Assembly: GCA_936936565.1 (NCBI GenBank)
Contig: CAKZIX010000107.1
Coordinates: 1 to 55,786 of the forward strand
From: an uncultured Nocardiaceae bacterium
GTDB lineage: Bacteria; Actinomycetota; Actinomycetes; Mycobacteriales; Mycobacteriaceae
Direction: 5' to 3'
DNA: 55,786 nucleotides
Made by a program: the position numbers and the translations under genes. The notes beneath the pieces were generated by a model. It had not been told where the DNA came from. It ran no database searches and saw nothing but the letters and a program-made list of their open reading frames with translations. This document shows, piece by piece, positions 49,267-55,786 of the stretch (the stretch's first letter is position 1; every line of letters starts with the position of its first letter).

Positions 49267-50199
49267 TTAGCTTGGGCGGGCGCCGACGGTGATGGCGCTG
49301 GCTTTGGGGCCGGTTCCGTAGCGGCCGGAGCCGCCCGAAAGTTGTTCGGCCAGAGCCAGAATCACCGTCATGCGACCGAACTGCCGGTCGATGTTGTCGA
49401 CCGTGGAGGCGGCCGCCGCGAGCCCGGCATCGGCGCGGGCCACCGCGATCGGTCCGTTGCCCTCCGCCGCGGCGGGCCGGCCCGCGAGCACCGCGCCGGC
49501 GCTGCGGCCGTCCAGCGCTGCGGCGAACCGTGCGACGATCGCGGATCGGTTGCCGTCGCGCGCGTCACCGGTCACCACGACCGCCAGTTGCGCGGGCGCG
49601 AAACCGTCGTCATAGGTGAGGAATCCCGCGTTGCGCAGCGAACCGAGCGCCAGCGCGATCTCCTCGGGCGAACCCTGTGGCTTCGCGTCGAGCGCGTTGA
49701 GCAAGCTGACCAGCCCGACCAGGTCGCCCGACAAGCTGCCCTGATCGACCGCTCCGGTCTTGAGCTGCGCACCCGCCGGCACCACGTTGGTCACCGTGGT
49801 GCGCAGCCGGTCCGCGTTCGCCACATCCAGGAACGCATCGGTGAGCCCGATCCGGCCCGTCACCGAACCGCCCGCCGCGGCGACCAGATCCGTCACGCCC
49901 TGCACGTCGGCGCTGTCGGCATCCGGGGTGGTGAACACCACCACGGTGCGCTTGGCCAACGCATCCTTGACGACGCGGCCGCCGGTGGCGGCGTCGAAGT
50001 TGTCGGCCGCCTGCAGTTGCAGGCGCAACGCGTTGTTCGCGCCCTCGAGGTCGTCCACTTGGCGCTGCAGGTCCGACTTGTCGTCGCGCAGACCGCCGAG
50101 CACGCTCGAGGCGAGCGTCTGCGAGCCCAGCACCACGCCCACCGCGAGCGCCAGAAAGATCGCCGCGATCGAAATCGCATGCTGGCGAAGCGAAATCAC
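49267..50199 (-). CDS. mctB: MctB/SteB-type protein (copper-related channel-like protein; SteA partner)
   Basis: A 310-residue protein. One N-terminal membrane helix (ISIAAIFLALAVGVVLGSQT, about 8-27) is followed by a coiled coil (DDKSDLQRQVDDLEGANNAL) and a large exported domain. It corresponds to Rv1698 (MctB, linked to copper resistance in mycobacteria) and to SteB of Corynebacterium, which works with SteA to activate cell-separation hydrolases. The GTG overlaps the steA stop (GTGA), which supports a joint complex. The two published roles are not exclusive. Length is normal. Confidence 0.9.
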   Translation of the reverse strand: MISLRQHAISIAAIFLALAVGVVLGSQTLASSVLGGLRDDKSDLQRQVDDLEGANNALRLQLQAADNFDAATGGRVVKDALAKRTVVVFTTPDADSADVQGVTDLVAAAGGSVTGRIGLTDAFLDVANADRLRTTVTNVVPAGAQLKTGAVDQGSLSGDLVGLVSLLNALDAKPQGSPEEIALALGSLRNAGFLTYDDGFAPAQLAVVVTGDARDGNRSAIVARFAAALDGRSAGAVLAGRPAAAEGNGPIAVARADAGLAAAASTVDNIDRQFGRMTVILALAEQLSGGSGRYGTGPKASAITVGARPS

Positions 50200-51377
50200 T
50201 TCCAGTACCCCTGCACCCACACGACGAATCGGTTCCACGTCTCGACACACCAGTCGATCCACTCGGCGCCCAGGTCGGAGGCGCCCACCGCCACGATGAT
50301 CGCGACCAGCGCCGCCAGAATCACCAGCGCGATGGCACCGCTGGAAATCCGCGTGCGATACAGCGTGGCAACCGCCTTCGCGTCGACCAGTTTCGGACCG
50401 ACCTTGAGCCGCGTCATGAACGTCGCCGGGTTGCTGTCGCGGCGGCCGCGGTCGAAGAACTCGTCCAGGGTGGCTGCCGCGCCGGCCAGCACGATCAACG
50501 ATGCGCCGTGATGCTCGGCGAGCAGCAGCGCCAGATCCGACGGCGAACCCGCCGACGGGAACGTCGTCGCCCCGATCCCGAGGTCCTGAATGCGATCGAG
50601 CCCCTCGGCGTGCCCGTCGGTGTCGGCAGGCAGGATCACCTCGGCGCCGGACTTCAGCGTCTTGGTGGTGATGTTGTCGGGGTTGCCGACGATCAGATCG
50701 GGCTTGTACCCGGCCTTCACCAGCGTGTCCGCGCCGGCGCCGACGCCGATCAAGATCGGCGCGTACTCCTTGATGAACGGCTTGATGTGCTTGAGGTCTT
50801 CGACGTGGCTGGGTCCGTCGGACACCACCACGACGTGGCGATTGCGCACGTCGAGCTCGATGTCCGGTACCCCGATGCCGTCGATGAGCAGCGCGCTCTC
50901 GGTCCGGATGAACTCGATGGTGTTGCCGGCGAACGCCTCGAGGTGATCCGCCAGCCCGTTCTTGGCCGCGATCATCTTCTCGCTGATGTCGCTCTCGGCG
51001 AGCTCGATGCCCTCGACGAGCACCTTCTCCCCCGCATACACAGAGCCCTCGTCGAGCCTGACCTTCGCGCCGTCCTTGATCTTGCGGAACGCGTCGGCGC
51101 CCGTGTCCACGAGCGTGATGCCGTTCGCCACAAGCACTTCCGGACCCAGGTTCGGGTAGCGACCGGAGATCGAGGGCGCAGTGTTGATCACCGCGCTCAC
51201 CCCCGCCTCGACGAGCGCGTCAGCGGTGCTGCGGTCGAGGTCGAGCTCGTCGAGCACGACGATGTCGCCCGGACCCACCCGACGCAGCAGCTTGGACGTA
51301 TTGCGATCCACCCGGGCGATTCCGCTGATTCCGGACAGAGTCTCGGTGCTTCTGGTGAGCAACGCCGGCATTCTCAT
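50196..51377 (-). CDS. steA: SteA, cell-separation protein
   Basis: A 393-residue protein. The soluble part has thiamine-pyrophosphokinase-like segments (GVGAGADTLVKAGYKPDLIVG, TDGHAEGLDRIQDLGIGA), and one helix near the C-terminus (SSGAIALVILAALVAIIVAV) is followed by a Trp-rich tail. It matches Rv1697/SteA, which with SteB (MctB) promotes RipA-type peptidoglycan hydrolysis at division. ATG 51377 gives MRMPALL, as in relatives. ATG 51389 is an alternative. Upstream lies a long repeat array, so its promoter must lie in or near it. Confidence 0.92.
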   Translation of the reverse strand: MRMPALLTRSTETLSGISGIARVDRNTSKLLRRVGPGDIVVLDELDLDRSTADALVEAGVSAVINTAPSISGRYPNLGPEVLVANGITLVDTGADAFRKIKDGAKVRLDEGSVYAGEKVLVEGIELAESDISEKMIAAKNGLADHLEAFAGNTIEFIRTESALLIDGIGVPDIELDVRNRHVVVVSDGPSHVEDLKHIKPFIKEYAPILIGVGAGADTLVKAGYKPDLIVGNPDNITTKTLKSGAEVILPADTDGHAEGLDRIQDLGIGATTFPSAGSPSDLALLLAEHHGASLIVLAGAAATLDEFFDRGRRDSNPATFMTRLKVGPKLVDAKAVATLYRTRISSGAIALVILAALVAIIVAVGASDLGAEWIDWCVETWNRFVVWVQGYWK

Positions 51378-51500
51378 GCGCCACATCATTCACCTGTCGT
51401 CACTTGCGTTCCAGGAGGCGCGCCGAAAACACCTACCACATTGATCACATGGGTTTCACCCGGGTCCAGCGGGGTGTCGCCTCCGACGGCACAAGTGGGC

Positions 51501-51681
51501 GAGGGTGGCCCTCGTTCGGTCTGAACGCACGAGGGTGGCCCTCGTCCAGTCGGGTCGAGCGAGGGGTGGCGCTCGTCCAGTCGGGTCGAGCGAGGGTGGC
51601 GCTCGTCCAGTCGGCTCGAGCGAGGGTGGCCCTCGTTCGGTCTGAACGCACGAGGGTGACCCTCGTCCGGCGTGATCGAGC
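51501..51681. repeat. 30-bp tandem repeat array with hairpin units, six copies
   Basis: Units begin at 51501, 51531, 51561 (31 bp), 51592, 51622 and 51652, each starting GAGGGTGGCCCTCG or a close variant. CGAGGG and CCCTCG pair, so every unit makes a hairpin. Units 1 and 5 are identical over 30 bp (ending TTCGGTCTGAACGCAC), while the middle ones end CCAGTCGGGTCGAGC. Units abut, with no spacers. The array lies between recN and steA in a 442-bp gap with no credible gene. Bases 51682-51819 hold nothing recognisable. Confidence 0.88.
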
Positions 51682-51819
51682 GAAACTTCACCTGTTCCCG
51701 CCATCGAACGGAACCACCGATTCGCGCCCAGCGCGACGATGGCGCCGCTCCGCCAGTAGCGGACCGCCGGTCCCAGCCGATCGACAGCCTTCACCAAGTG
51801 AAGGCGGCGTCGATTCCGG

Positions 51820-53562
51820 CTAACCCGCGCGTTCGGCGTTCGCGGTCGCGAGCAGCTCCTCGGCGTGCGCGCGGCCGGTTTCCGTGTCGTCCAGACCGGC
51901 GAGCATGCGGGCCAACTCCACGACACGTTCGGTGTCCGACAGCGCCCGCACGCCACTGTCGACGATGTCGCCGTCGTCGGTCTTGTGCACCACGAGATGT
52001 GTGTCGGCGAACGCCGCGACCTGCGGCAGGTGGGTGACCACGATGACCTGATGGGTGCGGGCCAGGCGGGCGAGCCGGCGCCCGATCTCGACCGCCGCGC
52101 GGCCGCCCACGCCGGCGTCGACCTCGTCGAACACCATGGTGGCGCCGTGGTCGGAGCCGGCGAGGACCACCTCGAGCGCGAGCATCACGCGCGACAGCTC
52201 ACCGCCGGACGCGCTGCGGCTGATCGGCAACGACTGCGCGCCCGAATGTGCGGCCAGCCGGAACTCGACCTCGTCGACGCCGGACGCGCCGGCGTGCACC
52301 TCGGCGCCGTCGATCGTCAGCGGCGCGCTGTCCTGACCGGTGAGCGGCCGCGGCGTCACCACGACGTCCAGCCGCGCGCGGCCCATCGCGAGGCCGGCCA
52401 GTTCCACACTGACCGCGTCGGACAGCTTGACCGCGGCCTTTGTGCGCGCCTTGGTCAGTTTCTTGGCAGCTTCGACCACCGCGGCCTCGGCATCGGTGAC
52501 CTTCTGCGCGAGCTCGGCCAGCGCCTCCGACGACGTGTCGATCTTGGTGAGACGGGCGCGGGCATCGTCGGCCCAGGCGATGACCCCGTCGACATCGGCG
52601 GCGTACTTGCGGGTGAGCGCCTTGAGTTCCGCCTGCCGGGTGAGCAGATTTTCCAGCGCCCCCGGATCCGACGGGAGGTCCGACAGGTAGGTACCCAGTT
52701 CGGCGGACACGTCGGCGACCACCGCGATCGCCTCGTCCAGCCGCGGCAGCAGTGCCGTCAGTGCCGGATCGTCGTTGCCGGACAACCGATTTCGCGCTGT
52801 GCCCAGCAGATCCATCGCAGTGTCGTCGCCACCGAGCACGGCCTGTGCGCCCTCGGCGGCCTCGCGCAGCGAGTCGAGGTCGCTGAGCCGGCGCACCTCG
52901 GCGATCAGGCTGACATCCTCGCCGGGCTGCGGTGCCGCCGTGTCGATCTCGTTGAGCGCATGCTGCAGGCGGTCGGCCTCCTGAGCCAGTTCGCGACTGC
53001 GCTCGGTGCGCTCGATCAGCTCGTTGCGCGCCTCGAGCCACCGATTGCGCAACTTGCCGTACTTCTCGCGCAACGCCACCAGGCTGTCGCCGCCGAAACG
53101 GTCGAGCGCGTCGCGCTGCTGATCGGGACGTTGCAGCCGCAGCTGGTCGTTCTGGCCGTGCACCGTCAGCAGGGGCGCGGTGAACTCGACGAGCACCGCG
53201 GCGGGGACGCTGCGCCCGCCTAGATGGGCCCGCGAACGACCGTCGCTGTTCACCGTACGCACGACGATCACGCTGCCGTCGTCGTCGCGCTGCGATGCGG
53301 TGGATTCCAGCACCCGATCCACCTCGGCCCGGGCGGTTTCGTTGACACCCTCGGTGGTGAATCGGCCTTCCACCACGGCACGTCCGGTACCCAGCCGCAC
53401 CCGATTCGGGTCGGCGCGGGCACCGCTGAGCAGGTGCAGGCTCGTTACCACCATCGTCTTGCCCGCACCGGTTTCACCGGTGAGGACCGTCAGGCCCTCG
53501 TGAAACGGCGCGACGGCCGACGAGATGACCCCGAGGCCGTCGATCCGGATTTCCGCCAGCAC
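51820..53562 (-). CDS. recN: DNA repair protein RecN
   Basis: A 580-residue SMC-like ATPase for double-strand-break repair. Walker A is GETGAGKTM (about residue 29), long coiled coils cover about 160-360, the signature is SASGGELSRVMLALE, and Walker B is MVFDEVDAGVGG followed by VVTHLPQVAAFAD. The GTG at 53562 follows the nadK stop by one base (TGA-C-GTG), and AAGGA lies about 12 bases upstream. Longer upstream readings overlap nadK. The tlyA-nadK-recN order is conserved across actinobacteria. Confidence 0.97.
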   Translation of the reverse strand: MLAEIRIDGLGVISSAVAPFHEGLTVLTGETGAGKTMVVTSLHLLSGARADPNRVRLGTGRAVVEGRFTTEGVNETARAEVDRVLESTASQRDDDGSVIVVRTVNSDGRSRAHLGGRSVPAAVLVEFTAPLLTVHGQNDQLRLQRPDQQRDALDRFGGDSLVALREKYGKLRNRWLEARNELIERTERSRELAQEADRLQHALNEIDTAAPQPGEDVSLIAEVRRLSDLDSLREAAEGAQAVLGGDDTAMDLLGTARNRLSGNDDPALTALLPRLDEAIAVVADVSAELGTYLSDLPSDPGALENLLTRQAELKALTRKYAADVDGVIAWADDARARLTKIDTSSEALAELAQKVTDAEAAVVEAAKKLTKARTKAAVKLSDAVSVELAGLAMGRARLDVVVTPRPLTGQDSAPLTIDGAEVHAGASGVDEVEFRLAAHSGAQSLPISRSASGGELSRVMLALEVVLAGSDHGATMVFDEVDAGVGGRAAVEIGRRLARLARTHQVIVVTHLPQVAAFADTHLVVHKTDDGDIVDSGVRALSDTERVVELARMLAGLDDTETGRAHAEELLATANAERAG

Positions 53563-53563
53563 G

Positions 53564-54466
53564 TCACTGTTTCCTTCCGCGCCAACCGGTGACGGGTAGC
53601 TCGAACTTGCGCACCATGCGATCGGCGAACGGTGCCGAGTCGAGGCGTACCCACTGCACCGGGTTGCTTCCGCGTACGGCTTCGACGCGTCCACCCTTCG
53701 GCAGCTGCAAGGTGCGGCGGCCATCGAGGAAGACGAGCGCGTCGTGCCCGGTCGCGACCGACTCTACCGCGATCACCGACTCCGGGCTCGTTACCAGCGG
53801 ACGCGCGAACAGGGCGTGCGCGTTGCTCGGAATCACAAGCAGCGCTTCGAGTTCCGGCCACACCACCGGTCCGCCGGCGGAGAAGGCGTAGGCGGTGGAC
53901 CCGGTGGGCGTGGAGATGAGCACGCCGTCGCACCCGAACGCGGACACCGGGCGGTCGTCCACCTCGAGCACGACCTCGAGCACGCCGAGGCGCGATGCGT
54001 TCTCGATGCTGGCCTCGTTGAGCGCCCAGCCCCGGTCCAGTACCGAGCCGTCGACTGTGACGGTGACGTCGATCGTCATGCGCTGCTCGAGCCGGTAGTC
54101 GCGGCTGACGACCTGGGCGAGCGCGTCGTCGAGGTGGTCGGCCTCCGCTTCGGTGAGAAACCCGATGCGCCCCAGGTTGATGCCCAGCACCGGGATGGAC
54201 GCGGGGTGCGCCAGCTCGGCCGCGCGCAGGAACGTGCCGTCACCGCCCAGCACCAGCACCATCTCGCAACCGACGGCCGCATCGGGGCCGCCGGGCACGA
54301 CGGCGACCGGCACACCGCCGCTCGGATCGATCTGCGTGCTGTACGCCTCGTCGGCGAGCACTCGCAGCCCGATGCCGGCATCGGCGAATATTTTCGCGAC
54401 GCGATGCGCCGTCTCGGTGATTTCCTTGCGCCCCGGATGGGCGACGAGCAGGATCTCGCGTGTCAC
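53564..54466 (-). CDS. nadK: NAD kinase
   Basis: A 300-residue kinase that makes NADP from NAD using ATP or polyphosphate. The GGDG motif is in VLVLGGDGTFLRAAE (about residue 75), followed by NLGRIGFLTEAE and GVLISTPTGSTAYAFSAGGP (about 195). The GTG at 54466 overlaps the tlyA stop (GTGA). Length and motifs match the PpnK family. Confidence 0.97.
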   Translation of the reverse strand: MTREILLVAHPGRKEITETAHRVAKIFADAGIGLRVLADEAYSTQIDPSGGVPVAVVPGGPDAAVGCEMVLVLGGDGTFLRAAELAHPASIPVLGINLGRIGFLTEAEADHLDDALAQVVSRDYRLEQRMTIDVTVTVDGSVLDRGWALNEASIENASRLGVLEVVLEVDDRPVSAFGCDGVLISTPTGSTAYAFSAGGPVVWPELEALLVIPSNAHALFARPLVTSPESVIAVESVATGHDALVFLDGRRTLQLPKGGRVEAVRGSNPVQWVRLDSAPFADRMVRKFELPVTGWRGRKQ

Positions 54467-55266
54467 GCCGGTCCCTCCTGCACCGCTCGATGAATCGCTG
54501 CCGCAGCCTGGTCGGCGTCCGCCTGCCCCCGCTTGAGCCACAAAAAATACTCGACGTTGCCCGACGGGCCGGGCAGCGGGCTGGCGACCGCGCCGTGCAC
54601 GGCCATGCCCAATTCTGCCGCGCGCTCGGCAACCGCGAGCACCGCGGCGGCGCGCAACTCCGGTTCCCGCACCACGCCACCGGCGCCCACCCGGTCTTTG
54701 CCGACCTCGAACTGCGGTTTCACCATCGGCAACAGGTCGGCGTCGGCGGTGGTGCACGCGACCAGCGCGGGCAACACCAGCGCGAGCGATATGAACGACA
54801 GATCGGCGACGACAAGATCCACCGGACCGCCGATCGCGGCGGCGTCGATCGCCCGCACGTTGGTGCGCTCGTGGACGTGCACGCGATCGTCGGTGCGCAG
54901 CCGCCACACCAGCTGCCCGTAACCGACATCGACGGCGACGACCTCCCGGGCGCCGCGCTGCAGCAGGACGTCGGTGAAGCCGCCGGTGGAGGCGCCCGCG
55001 TCGAGTGCGCGCCGACCCTCGACCGGCACCGCGAAACCATCGAGCGCCCCGATGAGCTTGTGTGCTCCGCGCGATGCCCACGCCACGTCGTCGGCCGCAT
55101 CCTTGACCAGCAGCGGCGCCGCCGGATCGACCGCCGTCGAGGCCTTGGTGGCCACCGCACCGGACACCAGCACCCGGCCCGCGTTGATCAGTTCGACGGC
55201 GTGCTCGCGCGAGCGGGCCAGCCCGCGCCGCACCAGCTCGGCATCGATACGAGCCCGGCGGACCAC
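54463..55266 (-). CDS. tlyA: 16S/23S rRNA 2'-O-methyltransferase TlyA
   Basis: A 267-residue enzyme. An N-terminal S4 domain (RRARIDAELVRRGLARSREH) precedes an FtsJ-like SAM domain with RALDAGASTGGFTDVLLQRG (about 88), VVADLSFISLALVLPAL and the C-terminal GPSGNVEYFLWL. In mycobacteria it methylates 16S C1409 and 23S C1920, and its loss gives capreomycin resistance. The GTG at 55266 aligns exactly with the M. tuberculosis start (268 residues there). It follows the small upstream gene by one base. Confidence 0.96.
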   Translation of the reverse strand: MVRRARIDAELVRRGLARSREHAVELINAGRVLVSGAVATKASTAVDPAAPLLVKDAADDVAWASRGAHKLIGALDGFAVPVEGRRALDAGASTGGFTDVLLQRGAREVVAVDVGYGQLVWRLRTDDRVHVHERTNVRAIDAAAIGGPVDLVVADLSFISLALVLPALVACTTADADLLPMVKPQFEVGKDRVGAGGVVREPELRAAAVLAVAERAAELGMAVHGAVASPLPGPSGNVEYFLWLKRGQADADQAAAAIHRAVQEGPA

Positions 55267-55267
55267 C

Positions 55268-55453
55268 TCAGATCTTGTCCACGGTGGCCAGGGCACGAAC
55301 CAGCACGTCGTGCGCCTGCTCGAGCACCCGGGCACGGTGACCGATCGCCGCGGCCGGCTCGGCAGGCGCGACATGCAGCCCGGCGAGGACGGCATCGACC
55401 TCGGCGTGCACAGTCTGTGGGTCCGCATATGCGGGCTGATCTGGCGTAATCAT
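55268..55453 (-). CDS. Small conserved protein, Rv1693-like
   Basis: A 61-residue acidic, helical protein (TPDQPAYADPQTVHAEVDAV, ending RALATVDKI) without membrane segments. A gene of this size is found at the same place, just before tlyA, in M. tuberculosis (Rv1693). Function is unknown. ATG 55453 is taken; TTG 55462 would add three residues. It is probably cotranslated with tlyA. Confidence 0.75.
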   Translation of the reverse strand: MITPDQPAYADPQTVHAEVDAVLAGLHVAPAEPAAAIGHRARVLEQAHDVLVRALATVDKI

Positions 55454-55486
55454 CGACGTCAACGCTATCCGATGGGCCTGACGTGC

Positions 55487-55786
55487 TCAGGGGCGGCGCG
55501 CCGCATCCCAGGCATCGACGGCGGCCTGCGCCGCCGGATCGGCCGGCCGGACCGTCACCGTCCCGGGGTTCGCCCAGGCGAACGTCGCCGCCACGGTCAG
55601 CGCGGCCGCCGCCGCGCGCGGGCCGACGCCACTGGTGCCCGACCCGGCATCACCATCGCCGGCAGGGGGCCGACCATTGCCGGCACCGCCCTGACCTGCA
55701 CCGTCGCCCGCACGAGCCTGACCAGCGCCGACGCCCGCACGAGCCTGACCAGCGCCGCCGCCCGCACGAGCCTGACCAGCGCCGCC
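55487..55786 (-). CDS. C-terminal part of a probable HAD-family hydrolase with Gly-rich repeats (5' end outside window)
   Basis: An open minus-strand frame of 99 codons ends at a TGA (55489-55487) and runs off the window. The last ~45 residues (AALTVAATFAWANPGTVTVR, then PADPAAQAAVDAWDAARRP) look like the end of a globular domain. Before them lies a Gly/Ala-rich linker with GAGQARAG repeated every nine residues. The Rv1692-like HAD-IIA phosphatase precedes the Rv1693/tlyA pair in mycobacteria, so that identity is likely by position, but no catalytic motif is in view. Confidence 0.55.
   Translation of the reverse strand, partial: GGAGQARAGGGAGQARAGVGAGQARAGDGAGQGGAGNGRPPAGDGDAGSGTSGVGPRAAAAALTVAATFAWANPGTVTVRPADPAAQAAVDAWDAARRP
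55706..55786. repeat. 27-bp in-frame tandem repeat (at least three units)
   Basis: Three near-identical 27-bp units (55706, 55733, 55760) run to the edge of the window and may continue beyond. They keep the reading frame of the partial minus-strand gene and encode GAGQARAG plus one variable residue each. One unit differs by a single base (GTC against GGC codon). Confidence 0.85.

Noticed and set aside
51445..51651. 68-residue repeat protein on the minus strand (10-residue period)
   Set aside because: The period equals the 30-bp array. A 31-bp unit breaks the frame, and no ribosome site is present.

Overview
The window is high-GC DNA from a mycolic-acid-type actinomycete (order Mycobacteriales; a Nocardia/Rhodococcus-like relative fits best, but I cannot fix the genus). 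The evidence is the core-gene order tlyA-nadK-recN-steA-mctB-pyrG-NUDIX-xerD followed by parA-scpA-scpB-rluB-cmk-der, which matches the Rv1693-Rv1713 block of Mycobacterium tuberculosis; a mycobacterial-type proline-rich membrane protein; frequent GTG starts; and dense stop/start overlaps.

Left part (1-19 kb): the 3' end of acetyl-CoA synthetase, then 1.5 kb of gene-free, C-rich, repeat-packed DNA. Next come gluconate uptake and phosphorylation genes (gntP-gntK), divergent from an SDR-TetR-acyl-CoA dehydrogenase operon. A degenerate mini sugar transferase, a metallo-beta-lactamase-fold hydrolase, a DrrAB-type ABC exporter, a proline-rich membrane protein, an ABC exporter/two-component operon, a DUF418 membrane protein and a DUF5996 protein follow. 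tRNA-Pro(GGG) and a second repeat-rich gap close this part.

Centre (20.4-27.1 kb): seven minus-strand genes in one tightly coupled operon. In transcription order they are a membrane fatty-acid desaturase, a stand-alone acyl carrier protein, a cyclopropane-synthase-like methyltransferase, a P450, a fatty acyl-AMP ligase (FAAL), a hotdog thioesterase and a second P450. Six of the junctions are stop/start overlaps or a 1-nt gap. There is no PKS or NRPS. The set looks like a self-contained line that loads a fatty acid on its own carrier protein, desaturates, C-methylates or cyclopropanates and oxidises it, then releases it. It is the best candidate here for an undescribed system. Its FAAL/desaturase/ACP core is the combination seen in JamABC-type terminal-alkyne cassettes.

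Right of it (27.3-33.4 kb) are a secreted protein, an L,D-transpeptidase and a cell-surface glycosylation set: a WecE-like sugar aminotransferase, a GtrB/ArnC-like polyprenyl-phosphate glycosyltransferase, a GT-C/YfhO-like membrane protein and a GtrA-like flippase. Together they suggest attachment of an amino sugar to an envelope glycan.

From 33.4 kb the conserved core block begins (der, cmk, rluB, scpB, scpA, parA). It is interrupted at 39.0-45.7 kb by accessory genes: ArsR/MFS, then TetR divergent from a hydrolase-reductase-Baeyer-Villiger monooxygenase-SDR operon. It resumes with xerD, NUDIX, pyrG, mctB, steA, recN, nadK, tlyA and a small Rv1693-like gene. The window ends inside a probable HAD hydrolase gene carrying in-frame 27-bp repeats.

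The intergenic gaps are unusual. They hold two related long palindromes, three copies of an ~80-bp folded element, two different 30-bp tandem arrays, and 38-bp and 24-bp tandem arrays.
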